From contig NZ_CAJZFJ010000001.1 of the NCBI RefSeq assembly GCF_915070105.1, positions 1 to 64,000 on the forward strand: 64,000 nt of DNA, in the 5' to 3' direction. This document shows, piece by piece, positions 18,201 to 25,462 of this stretch; the stretch's first letter is position 1; every line of letters starts with the position of its first letter. The position numbers were made by a program, and so were the translations under genes. Origin of the DNA: an uncultured Porphyromonas sp. (lineage in GTDB: Bacteria; Bacteroidota; Bacteroidia; Bacteroidales; Porphyromonadaceae). The notes under the pieces are model-generated. The model saw nothing but the letters and a program-made list of their open reading frames with translations. It was not told where the DNA came from and did no database searches.

Positions 18201-19482
18201 CGGTCATGATCTGACGCTCGAAGGTCTTGACATCCTCGGGTAGTCCCGTGAGGTTGTAGCCCTCAGACTTGAGACGACGAAGGAGATTGTAGAGAGAAGG
18301 GACGACCTCAAGTCCCTGCGCTGCGAGAGCCTCTTGTCCGGGACCCTTGAAGTAGTAGATGGCAAGCTTCTTATCTCGATTAGGCTTGGTCTTGAGGTTG
18401 AGGAAGCTATGGACTAGGCGAGTGAGCTTCTCGAGTCGGTCTGGGATCGCACGGAGCATATAGAGTCCCTGCCTATTCTCCTCCTGTGTGGTCACGACAT
18501 AGGGGTAGACGGCACCATCTAGCTCGGGCATCCCGATGGTCTGTGAGAGGAAGCCCCCCATCATACCCTGTGCATCCTCCTCCCAGTCCTTTTGGCTAGT
18601 CATCAGGGTTAGGGGAGCGATGACGGGGATGTTGCGCTCACGTAGGTACTCGACGACAGCGTCCCCGCCCGTCATGGAGATGCGTCCGTGGGGGAAGTGG
18701 ATGACAAGGTCGGGAGAGACCTCCTGTAGGAAGCGAAGGCGGTCAGTGAAGCTCGTCACGGGATAGACGTTGAGCCCAGAGCGATGTAGGCTCATGATGA
18801 TGCTATCGAGGTTCTGCTTATTCCCGCTGAAGGGGTCGTTGAGTCCTCCGATCATCAGTACCTTCTTCGCTCCCTCGTGGTAGAAGCCCTTCTTCTTCAT
18901 GTAGGCCTCATAGTCTGCGAGCTTCTCGAAGGCGACCTCCTCGTCTATATGGTAGTATACCTCGGTAGAGCTGTCAGCCACGGAGTCGGGCTTGGGGGCA
19001 AACCAACTCTTGCCATCGACATACTTGCGGATGTAGTTCGCTAGGCTTCGGTAGTTCTTCTTGTTGCCGCTACCCATATATTCGTTGATTCTCTGGGCGT
19101 GACGGTCTCCGAGGGTATTGATCTCGTTCTCCTCGGTGGTGGCATAGAGCACGAGGAGCTGGAGCCCCTTCTTGCCTTTCTTCTTGATCTCTGCACGTTG
19201 CTGCTCATTCCACTTGAGCCCCATCCCGAAGGTTAGGACACAGTCATAGCTCCCGAAGCGATCTATATCCTCCTGCTTGAGCTCGTCATACTTGACATGA
19301 GCGTTCTCATTAGAGAGGATGATCCCTGAGGAGAGATAACCAGGGAAGTTCACTAGTGCAATACGTGTGGTGGCACCATAGTGCCCCCATACGAAGTAAC
19401 TGCCTACGGCGAGGATCAGGGCGATGATTAGCCCTATGATCATACGCTTACGTCTAGGCGAAGGTCTCTTCTTGTCACTCAT
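15217..19482 (-). CDS. hmuS: CobN/class I chelatase-like membrane protein HmuS, 1421 aa
   Basis: Very large CobN/magnesium-chelatase-H-type protein. Visible motifs include HFPHGRISMTGGDAVVEYL, GGTPELATTRIQYGNV, HFGTHGSLEFTPQKQVALS and RVNIRIFGGINGMYGTG-like sequence near residue 1060. It has a basic tip (KKRPSPRRKRM) and a membrane helix (about 14-32), and a C-terminal helix (about 1394-1412) followed by RIKRRRDAE. Both charged ends imply cytoplasmic termini and a periplasmic body. A low-complexity Gly/Lys/Ser/Pro insert lies at about residues 790-870. No partner ATPase (CobS/CobT or ChlI/ChlD) is nearby. Homologues support haem use in Bacteroidetes and have been reported to remove iron from haem (from memory). 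First gene of the hmuSTUV-like operon, with hmuY and hmuR absent. Confidence 0.85.
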   Translation of the reverse strand: MSDKKRPSPRRKRMIIGLIIALILAVGSYFVWGHYGATTRIALVNFPGYLSSGIILSNENAHVKYDELKQEDIDRFGSYDCVLTFGMGLKWNEQQRAEIKKKGKKGLQLLVLYATTEENEINTLGDRHAQRINEYMGSGNKKNYRSLANYIRKYVDGKSWFAPKPDSVADSSTEVYYHIDEEVAFEKLADYEAYMKKKGFYHEGAKKVLMIGGLNDPFSGNKQNLDSIIMSLHRSGLNVYPVTSFTDRLRFLQEVSPDLVIHFPHGRISMTGGDAVVEYLRERNIPVIAPLTLMTSQKDWEEDAQGMMGGFLSQTIGMPELDGAVYPYVVTTQEENRQGLYMLRAIPDRLEKLTRLVHSFLNLKTKPNRDKKLAIYYFKGPGQEALAAQGLEVVPSLYNLLRRLKSEGYNLTGLPEDVKTFERQIMTEGPMIQSVAGGQMEEYLAHGHPAWVKKSELEQWIQQDLTPKQIKELKETYGDVPGQYMTRMVGGTPELATTRIQYGNVVLLPQPVAGIGSDNFAIVHGAASPPPYPYVCAYLWARHAFQADAIMHFGTHGSLEFTPQKQVALSNHDWGDALVAPLPHFYYYTIGNVGESMMAKRRSYASLISYITPPFDESKTRHTFTTLQQAIEKYYDLQDATAKDRQSLEVKKLAVGLGIHRELRLDSILTQPYSAKDVERIDNFAEEIASEKVNGTLYITGAPYAPAKVTSTVVAMSADPIAYAKARLDRLRSAKQIDNTSNKHRFYQQYLQPAQQLVLRVLSSQSLSPSLVLSYGGITQAELDQAHKINPPKGRGGMKAAMMASQQGKPTDGKPSSAPKDPSAKNPMGMGKAISQSNAQGKPTGQSKDSISNEPSKQERDKAEAITDLERAILAILTNHRAITESPRLELDATINALNGGFTAPSPGGDAVANPQAVPTGRNLYSVRAESTPSQRAWSQGVQLAQATLKAYKEQHGKYPTKVSYTFWSSEFVETEGVTIAQVLYMLGVEPVRTQFGSVEDVRLIPTSELGRPRIDVVIQTSGQFRDLAASRLALITKAVELVASQGKESEENYVAQGSINTEKELVEQGLSPKEARALANVRIFGGINGMYGTGIQEMVTAGDKWEQEKEIADVYLNNMGAAYTGKKEDWGRFVKPLFRAALKNTDVVIQPRQNNTWGALSLDHVYEFMGGLTLSVRNVTGKDPDTYLADYRNHSHMRMQDLKEAIGVESRATVLNPEYVKEALAGGANSVANITEVVTNTYGWNVMKPEVIDKELWDNLYDMYIRDVHGLGVTQAFEGKSPAALEELTAVMLETARKGMWQASPEQLSTLAARHTELVAKYGPSGGGMTTENHKLRDFIAQHVSPETAKQYKGSMQHLDQGSDANASTQDGVVMKRETVSDSTGSVTKSFSGLYVVAGVAVLFVILLIVLRIKRRRDAE

Positions 19483-19577
19483 CTGCTGTATATCGTTTGT
19501 CGTATATCCTAAAGAGTGTGTTGCCGTAAGTACCTATTCCATAGTATATGGCAGTATAGGGATACAGCAAGTAGTTG

Positions 19578-19608
19578 CAAAGGTACACCACCCCCTAGCG
19601 CTGTGAAA
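19578..19608 (-). promoter_or_regulatory. Promoter of the hmuSTUV-like operon
   Basis: Minus-strand -7 box TACCTTTG (19578-19585) with TTTC (19605-19608) exactly 19 bp upstream, one mismatch from the -33 TTTG. It lies about 95 bp before the hmuS ATG. No iron-regulator site was identified. Confidence 0.6.
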
Positions 19609-19757
19609 TACCTATAAGTGGTGATTTTTCAGGGAGAAAGGTGTGGCGTGTTAGGCATAGATAGGTACGGCAGATATACCCCTCGGGAAGCTGTGTCGTC
19701 AGGGAGGAATCCGAGGGAGTCACTGACCCCTCATGAGAGGGTCTGTGTATAGATGCG

Positions 19758-19798
19758 ATGAGGGCAGGGACTACACCGAGTGTAGTCCCTGCCCTCAT
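19758..19798 (-). terminator. Terminator after fabG
   Basis: Perfect 19-bp inverted repeat (19758-19776 with 19780-19798) around the loop CGA, about 100 bp past the fabG stop. No strong U tract. Confidence 0.7.
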
Positions 19799-19899
19799 GC
19801 TGTCTCTGCCTCTTGTCTAGCCCTTGTCCAGCTCTTCTGTAGTGGGAGCATGGTAGGGTCTAGTAAGGGAAACGTCCCTAGAGTAGAGCTAAGTAGATG

Positions 19900-20646
19900 C
19901 TACATATTCATACCACCGCAGACGTGGATCGTCTGACCTGTGACATAGGAGGAGAGGTCGCTAGCGAGGAACGTAGCTACGTTGGCTACATCCTCAGGCG
20001 TACCGCCACGACGGAGCGGGATCTGAGCCTCCCACTGCTTGCGTACTTCCTCGCTCAGAGCGTGCGTCATATCGGTGATGATGAAGCCTGGGGCGATCGC
20101 ATTGGCACGTACACCACGAGAGCCGAGCTCCTTGGCGATACTCTTGGCCAGACCGATCATACCAGCCTTGGAGGCAGAGTAGTTCGTCTGTCCTGCGTTG
20201 CCCGATACACCGACGACGGAGGCCATGTTGATGATGCTACCGCTGCGCTGCTTGAGCATCACGGGGGTAACGGCATGGATGAGGTTGAAGGCGGACTTCA
20301 GATTGACATTGATCACGAGATCCCACTGGTCTTCGGTCATACGCATCATGAGACCGTCACGTGTGATCCCAGCGTTATTGACTAGGACGTCTACACGGCC
20401 AAAGTCCTTGACGACCTGCTCGATGAGCTGATGGGCTGCTTCGAAGTCTGCAGCATTGGAGGAGTAGGCCTTGGCACGTACACCTAGAGCCTCTAGCTCA
20501 CGGACGAAAGCCTCTACGCTCTCATCGATCTTGAGGTCAGTGATGACGACGTCTGCACCCTCCTGTGCATACTTCAGTGCTATAGCACGCCCGATCCCAC
20601 GACCAGAGCCTGTGATGATGGCTACCTTGCCAGATAGTAAGTTCAT
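19900..20646 (-). CDS. fabG: 3-oxoacyl-[acyl-carrier-protein] reductase, 248 aa
   Basis: NADPH-dependent short-chain dehydrogenase that reduces 3-oxoacyl-ACP in each round of fatty-acid elongation. Shows GSGRGIGRAIALKYA (cofactor loop, near residue 14), LVNNAGITRDGL, NVNLKSAFN (Asn), INMASVVGVSGNAGQ (Ser) and YSASKAGM (Tyr-xxx-Lys), and ends VTGQTIHVCGGMNM. Length is typical. Follows the TetR-type gene by 34 bp in the same direction, so probably co-transcribed and possibly under its control. High-confidence family; other short-chain dehydrogenases share the motifs, but C-terminal and NAG motifs fit FabG. Confidence 0.95.
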   Translation of the reverse strand: MNLLSGKVAIITGSGRGIGRAIALKYAQEGADVVITDLKIDESVEAFVRELEALGVRAKAYSSNAADFEAAHQLIEQVVKDFGRVDVLVNNAGITRDGLMMRMTEDQWDLVINVNLKSAFNLIHAVTPVMLKQRSGSIINMASVVGVSGNAGQTNYSASKAGMIGLAKSIAKELGSRGVRANAIAPGFIITDMTHALSEEVRKQWEAQIPLRRGGTPEDVANVATFLASDLSSYVTGQTIHVCGGMNM

Positions 20647-20680
20647 ATTCCTTGTCTTTAGTTAATATGGATTGCTAAGT

Positions 20681-21286
20681 TTATTCATACTCCCCCTTAC
20701 TAGGCTGCATGAGCCCATGTAGTAGGAAGTGACGGACGACCTGCCGTATCTCATCCACCGTACCCTGCGAGCGGTATGCTCCGCTGATGAAGGGTACCTC
20801 CATCCCCTTGACGATATTCTGTAGGAGGTAGGCTGTTAGGCGAGTATTCTCGACAGAGAAGTGTCCAGTGAGCTTCCCCTCCCTCAAGAGCTCTTCGAGC
20901 TGTAGGATCTCCTTACGGTCAAAGTCCATGCGTACCTGCTCCACGAGCCAGATGTCCTTGAAGAACTCTGCCCTCAGAGAGCCATTGCGCAGGACTAGGT
21001 CCTTAATCTTATCCAGATGGGTAAGCATCATCGTCATGAGTTTCTCCTCGGCACTGATCGGTAGACGCTTGACTAGCTCAAGGTCATGCCATAGGCCATG
21101 GAGCTCTCGCTCGATCACAGCGTGGTAGATCTCGTCCTTGTTCTTGAAGTAGGTGTAGAGCGTACGGCGACCCTTCTTTGAGGCATCGGCAATATCGTTC
21201 ATCGTCGTATTGGTAAAACCAAAACGAGCAAAGAGCTGCCGTGCTACTTCGATCATCAGATCTTTTGTCTTCAGGATAGTCGCCAT
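20681..21286 (-). CDS. TetR-family transcriptional regulator, 201 aa
   Basis: DNA-binding repressor-type protein. The N-terminal helix-turn-helix (about residues 8-55) reads MIEVARQLFARFGFTNTTMN, DIADASKKGRRTLYTYFKNK, the standard TetR pattern; the C-terminal half is an all-helical ligand or dimer domain of unknown ligand. Located upstream of fabG and likely in the same transcript, suggesting control of membrane-lipid synthesis; that is inference. The -7 box at 21391-21398 is about 105 bp ahead of the ATG. Confidence 0.9.
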   Translation of the reverse strand: MATILKTKDLMIEVARQLFARFGFTNTTMNDIADASKKGRRTLYTYFKNKDEIYHAVIERELHGLWHDLELVKRLPISAEEKLMTMMLTHLDKIKDLVLRNGSLRAEFFKDIWLVEQVRMDFDRKEILQLEELLREGKLTGHFSVENTRLTAYLLQNIVKGMEVPFISGAYRSQGTVDEIRQVVRHFLLHGLMQPSKGEYE

Positions 21287-21390
21287 GCGTCTAAGTCTAT
21301 TCTATATATGGAGGTGGACTCTACTTGTCTGTAATTTATTGTATGATACCCCAGTCTGCTGGGTAGTCCCTTAGGGAATACTTGATACTA

Positions 21391-21398
21391 CAAAGCTA
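21391..21398 (-). promoter_or_regulatory. -7 promoter box of tetR-fabG
   Basis: TAGCTTTG on the minus strand matches TAnnTTTG. No -33 match at the expected spacing. Confidence 0.45.
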
Positions 21399-21585
21399 CG
21401 AAAAACTGCGCACATTTGCCTAAAACGTGCAGTGCGCTCATCGTCAGTCCTCCTCTCGCTCTCTGTGTGGCATGCATCCCGCAGCTACTTCCCCATACTC
21501 TACATCACCTCTCCTTCCGCCCGTAGTCACAGCTCACCCTATCCCCCAGTGTGGGCTATTGATGGGGCGATGAACTCCCTTTATA

Positions 21586-21770
21586 TCAGGCATTCTGAGA
21601 GGGATGAAGAGAACATACCGAGAAGGGGAGTATAGTACATATAATGTTCGCCTCAATCACCTATGTAAGGTGACTGGTGCGAACATACCGAGAAGAGGAT
21701 GGCGAACATATAATGGTCGTCCCTGTCACCTATGTAAGGTGATTAGAGCGCACATACCGACTCCTCTCCT
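21586..21770. repeat. Family B hairpin element, copy 2 (two tandem units)
   Basis: First unit: 21645-21662 pairs with 21668-21685 (15 of 18) around ATGTA with arms TGTTCGC/GCGAACA. Second unit: core CACCTATGTAAGGTG at 21727-21741, with the outer arms less well matched. Both carry flanks like ACATACCGAGAAG and ACATATAATG. The left flank GGCATTCTGAGAGG matches copy 1. Confidence 0.85.
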
Positions 21771-21934
21771 AAGGGGATAATATCCCGTAGGTAGTGCGCT
21801 TGGGGAGTACGTCATACTCCATAATATAATAGGGGGACTTTTTCGCCCTCTCGTTAGGACTCGTTGGGGAAGAATGGTGGGTAGGACGGAAGATCTTTCT
21901 CATAGAGAAAGGAGGTGAACTCGTGAGGCTTACC

Positions 21935-21965
21935 TCTGAGAGATATATGCTTTTTGCTACCTTTG
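21935..21965 (+). promoter_or_regulatory. Promoter of topA
   Basis: TCTG (21935-21938) and TACCTTTG (21958-21965) are separated by 19 bp; the -33 has one mismatch and the -7 box is exact. About 75 bp upstream of the topA ATG. Confidence 0.65.
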
Positions 21966-22039
21966 CAGGCAAACAGGTAGGGTAAGCCATTACGCTACCT
22001 CCCTCACACATCTAAGCAACGCAGGGCATCCATAGATAA

Positions 22040-24394
22040 ATGAACTTAGTAATAGTAGAGTCACCCAAGAAGGCGGAGCTCATCCAAGGCTTCCTCAAGA
22101 AACATAAGCTTACAGACTATCGAGTGATGGCGAGTGCAGGCCACGTACGTGACCTGAGACAGCACTCCTTCAGCATAGACGTAGCGGACAACTTCCGTCC
22201 CGAGTATGTCATCACCGATGATAAGAAGACGCTCGTCAAGGAGCTCAAGGCACAGGCCAAGAAGGCAGACCTCGTCTACCTCGCCTCCGATGAAGACCGT
22301 GAGGGGGAGGCCATCGCTTGGCATCTCAAGGAAGCACTAGGCTTGGAGTCCGAGAAGGTACGACGTATCGTCTTCCATGAGATCACGGCAGAGGCCTTCC
22401 TGGAGGCTCTACAGCATCCTCGGGATATAGATATGAACCTCGTAGATGCTCAGCAGGCTCGCCGTGTACTAGACCGTATCGTGGGCTTCGAGCTATCGCC
22501 CGTACTATGGAAGCGTATCCGCCCCTCACTCTCTGCTGGGCGTGTGCAGTCCGTGGCTGTCCGCCTGATCGTAGACCGAGAGCGAGAGATCAATGCCTTC
22601 GTCCCGCAGTCAGCCTTTAGGCTACAAGCAGACTTTGCCCTCTCCTCGGGAGAGAGCCTACGCACGGAGCTCAATCACCGCTTCGCAGATGAGCAGGAGG
22701 CACGTGCCCTGATGCAGTCCTGCCTGACCCTACCCTTTGCGATCGGATCTATCACACGTCGCCCTGCACGCCGATCCCCAGCAGCACCCTTCACGACCTC
22801 TACGCTACAGCAGGAGGCAGCACATAAGCTTGGCTACTCAGTCTCTCAGACGATGCGCCTAGCGCAGTCCCTCTATGAGTCGGGGCACATCACTTATATG
22901 CGTACCGACTCGGTGAACCTCTCCAACCAGGCTCTCAATGCCATCGCCCAGCAGATCGCACGACACCCAGGTAAGGAGTACCACCAGCCACGCAAGTACC
23001 AGACCAAGAGCAAGGGAGCACAGGAGGCGCACGAAGCCATTCGCCCTACCTATATAGATAGAGAGCAGGTCGATGGTACCCCGCAGGAGCAGCGTCTCTA
23101 TGACCTGATCCGCAAGCGTACCCTAGCCTCGCAGATGGCTGATGCCCAGCTAGAGCGCACAGTAGTGACCCTACCTGTCGAGGGCTCGGAGTATGCCTTC
23201 ACGGCACAAGGGGAGGTGATCACCTTCCGTGGCTTCCTAGATGTATACATGGAGTCAGCGGCAGAAGATGGGACACCCGAGACAACGAAGCTCCTCCCAC
23301 CTATGAAGGAGGGGGAAAGCCTTACTCTCACGAAGCTCCTCGCAGAGGAACGATTTACCCAGCGTCCCCCACGCTACACCGAGGCCTCGATGGTTAGCAA
23401 GATGGAGGAGCTCGGTATCGGTCGCCCCTCCACCTATGCCCCTACGATCCAGACGATCCAGAACCGTGGCTATGTAGAGCGTGCTGACCGTGAGGGGCAG
23501 GAGCGCAACTACGTCGTCCTCAGCAGTGACGGCGGTGCGATCAAGCGTCAGGTGCGTAAGGAACTCTATGGCGCCGACAAGGGCAAGCTCGTCCCTACGG
23601 ATGTGGGGATCGTCGTCAATGACTTCCTCGTCGCCCAGTTCCCCAGCATCGTGGACTATAACTTCACGGCGAGCGTAGAGTCGGAGTTTGACACTATAGC
23701 CGAAGGGGGGAATGCCTGGACGGGGACTATTGGTTCCTTCTACGAAGACTTCCATCCCACCGTAGAGCGAGTGAGCACAGAGCGTAGTGAGCATCGTGTC
23801 GGACAGCGTATCTTAGGTGAGCAGCCGGGTACCGGCCTTCAGGTCTCGGTGAGCATCGGTCGCTACGGCCCCATGGCACAGCTAGGCACGGCAGAGGATG
23901 AGCAGAAGCCACGCTTCGCCTCCCTACAGTCTGGGCAGTCGCTCGAGACCATTACACTAGAGGAAGCTCTATCCCTCTTCGACCTACCCAAGGTAATCGG
24001 AGAGTACGAGGGTGAGCCCCTTACCGTGGCAAACGGACGCTTTGGCCCCTATGTGCGTCACAAGGCCAAGTACTATAGCCTGCCCAAGGATATGGATCCC
24101 CTCTCCTGCACCCAGGAGCAGGCCATCCAGCTCATTCAGGAAAAGCATGCCAGCGAGGAGAAGAGTCTCCTCAAGACCTTCGCTGAGGACGCTGAACTCC
24201 AGATACGTGATGGGCGCTTCGGCCCCTACATGAAGTACAAGGGGGGGAACTACAAGCTCCCCAAGGATGTCGATCCCCAAAGCCTCTCCTATGAGGACTG
24301 CATGAAGATCGTCTCCGAAGCTCCCGCCAAGCCTGCTCGCAAGAGTTCGGCAAGCAAGGGTACGACGACCCGAGGACGTAAGTCCAAGGCCTAG
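22040..24394 (+). CDS. topA: DNA topoisomerase I, 784 aa
   Basis: Type IA topoisomerase that relaxes negative supercoils by cutting one strand through a tyrosine. N-terminal Toprim domain (LVIVESPKKAELIQGFL; LASDEDREGEAIAWHL; Mg-binding acidic residues), then RIVFHEITAEAFLEAL, DAQQARRVLDRIVGFELSP, and the active-site region ITYMRTDSVNLS with Tyr 286. The C-terminus carries topoisomerase C-terminal repeats (GRFGPYVRHKAKYYSLPKD and GRFGPYMKYKGGNYKLPKD) in place of zinc fingers, then a basic tail (KSSASKGTTTRGRKSKA), as in other Bacteroidetes. Followed 21 bp later by truA, so probably co-transcribed. Confidence 0.97.
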   Translation: MNLVIVESPKKAELIQGFLKKHKLTDYRVMASAGHVRDLRQHSFSIDVADNFRPEYVITDDKKTLVKELKAQAKKADLVYLASDEDREGEAIAWHLKEALGLESEKVRRIVFHEITAEAFLEALQHPRDIDMNLVDAQQARRVLDRIVGFELSPVLWKRIRPSLSAGRVQSVAVRLIVDREREINAFVPQSAFRLQADFALSSGESLRTELNHRFADEQEARALMQSCLTLPFAIGSITRRPARRSPAAPFTTSTLQQEAAHKLGYSVSQTMRLAQSLYESGHITYMRTDSVNLSNQALNAIAQQIARHPGKEYHQPRKYQTKSKGAQEAHEAIRPTYIDREQVDGTPQEQRLYDLIRKRTLASQMADAQLERTVVTLPVEGSEYAFTAQGEVITFRGFLDVYMESAAEDGTPETTKLLPPMKEGESLTLTKLLAEERFTQRPPRYTEASMVSKMEELGIGRPSTYAPTIQTIQNRGYVERADREGQERNYVVLSSDGGAIKRQVRKELYGADKGKLVPTDVGIVVNDFLVAQFPSIVDYNFTASVESEFDTIAEGGNAWTGTIGSFYEDFHPTVERVSTERSEHRVGQRILGEQPGTGLQVSVSIGRYGPMAQLGTAEDEQKPRFASLQSGQSLETITLEEALSLFDLPKVIGEYEGEPLTVANGRFGPYVRHKAKYYSLPKDMDPLSCTQEQAIQLIQEKHASEEKSLLKTFAEDAELQIRDGRFGPYMKYKGGNYKLPKDVDPQSLSYEDCMKIVSEAPAKPARKSSASKGTTTRGRKSKA

Positions 24395-24415
24395 CCTCCA
24401 CCTCGTCCTCCCGAT

Positions 24416-25174
24416 ATGCGCTACTTCATCACCCTTAGCTACGATGGTACGGCCTATAGTGGCTGGCAGACGCAGCCCAGTGCCGTGACTGTACAGGAGA
24501 CGATCGAGCAAGCTCTAGGCACGATCCTTCGCTCACCCACACCGATCCCTATCGTAGGGGCAGGGAGGACAGATGCAGGGGTGCATGCTCGGGGAATGGT
24601 CGCCCATGTAGACCTACCTTTGGAGCTAGAGGAGGTGCGAGAGCTTGTCTTCCGTGCCGACCGCTTCCTGCCCAAGGACATCGCACTACACGGAGTGCAG
24701 GCAGTACGTGAGGAGGCGCATGCTCGATTCAGTGCTACCTACCGCACCTACCGATACTATGTGACGCTGAGGAAGAACCCCTTCGCAGAGGGGCGTATGC
24801 TCCGCTTGTACTTCCCTATGGACTTCGAGCGGATGAATGAGGCTGCACAAAGGCTGATGGACTACGAGGACTTTACCAGCTTCAGTAAGCTCCATACAGA
24901 TGTAAAGACGAATGATTGCCGTGTCCTAGAGGCCTATTGGCAGATAGGAGCAGAGGAGGGGATGTGGATCTTCACCATCACGGCTGACCGCTTCCTGCGT
25001 AATATGGTACGTGCCATTGTAGGGACACTCTTCGCCGTCGGTAAGTCTCGTCTCTCTGTTGAGGACTTTGCTGCGATCATCGCTGCCAAGGATCGAGCTC
25101 TAGCAGGAGCCTCTGCCCCTGCTCACGCACTCTACCTAGAGGCAGTTGGCTATCCAGAGGAGCTCTACCTCTAG
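24416..25174 (+). CDS. truA: tRNA pseudouridine(38-40) synthase, 252 aa
   Basis: Converts uridine 38-40 in the anticodon stem of tRNAs to pseudouridine. Starts MRYFITLSYDGTAYSGWQ, has the catalytic motif GAGRTDAGVHARG (Asp 53) and later RTYRYYV, FTSFSKLHTD and ITADRFLRNMVRAIVGTL. Length normal for the family. Second gene after topA; followed by a strong bidirectional hairpin terminator (25366-25407). Confidence 0.96.
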   Translation: MRYFITLSYDGTAYSGWQTQPSAVTVQETIEQALGTILRSPTPIPIVGAGRTDAGVHARGMVAHVDLPLELEEVRELVFRADRFLPKDIALHGVQAVREEAHARFSATYRTYRYYVTLRKNPFAEGRMLRLYFPMDFERMNEAAQRLMDYEDFTSFSKLHTDVKTNDCRVLEAYWQIGAEEGMWIFTITADRFLRNMVRAIVGTLFAVGKSRLSVEDFAAIIAAKDRALAGASAPAHALYLEAVGYPEELYL

Positions 25175-25365
25175 TCTCTTTGGCTCCCATCGTTAGCAGT
25201 ATTCATTGCTTACTCTAGGCTTGACTCGTGGGCTACTACTCTCGTTGGGTAGTAGCCTTTCTTTTTTCGATAATACTTCCTAGCTGGTAATTACCAAGAT
25301 TACGCTCTAGGGCTCTCCTTCGTCTGCTTTGATTTTAGGTTAGTATTTCAATACCGAAATAAAAG

Positions 25366-25407
25366 ACTTCGCCCCCCAAGGTCTAGCTAGACCTTGGGGG
25401 GCGAAGT
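25366..25407. terminator. Bidirectional hairpin terminator, truA / transglutaminase gene
   Basis: An essentially self-complementary stretch: arms of about 19 bp (ACTTCGCCCCCCAAGGTCT and complement) around AGCT. On the plus strand it is followed by TTCCTTTTAG; on the minus strand by CTTTTATTTC, so it can stop transcripts from both sides. Confidence 0.8.
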
Positions 25408-25417
25408 TCCTTTTAGC

Positions 25418-25455
25418 TCCTCTCGTGTATGCTACGGAGAGCATACACGAGAGGA
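25418..25455 (-). terminator. Second hairpin, just after the transglutaminase stop
   Basis: 16-bp perfect stem (25418-25433 with 25440-25455) around a 6-nt loop, only 7 bases past the stop of the minus-strand gene. Back to back with the 25366-25407 hairpin. Confidence 0.7.
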
Positions 25456-25462
25456 TGATAGC

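Larger units (their letters stand above)
19483..19899. other. Intergenic region hmuS to fabG
   Basis: Holds the hmuS promoter (19578-19608) and the terminator after fabG (19758-19798). No hmuY- or hmuR-like reading frame and no riboswitch consensus is seen. Confidence 0.6.
21287..22039. other. Divergent intergenic region tetR / topA
   Basis: Contains the tetR -7 box (21391-21398), a two-unit family B element (about 21586-21770) and the topA promoter (21935-21965). No further gene is supported. Confidence 0.6.

Noticed and set aside
15673..18766. Many plus-strand frames inside hmuS
   Set aside because: They are antisense shadows of a conserved gene and show no domain, start signal or neighbours.
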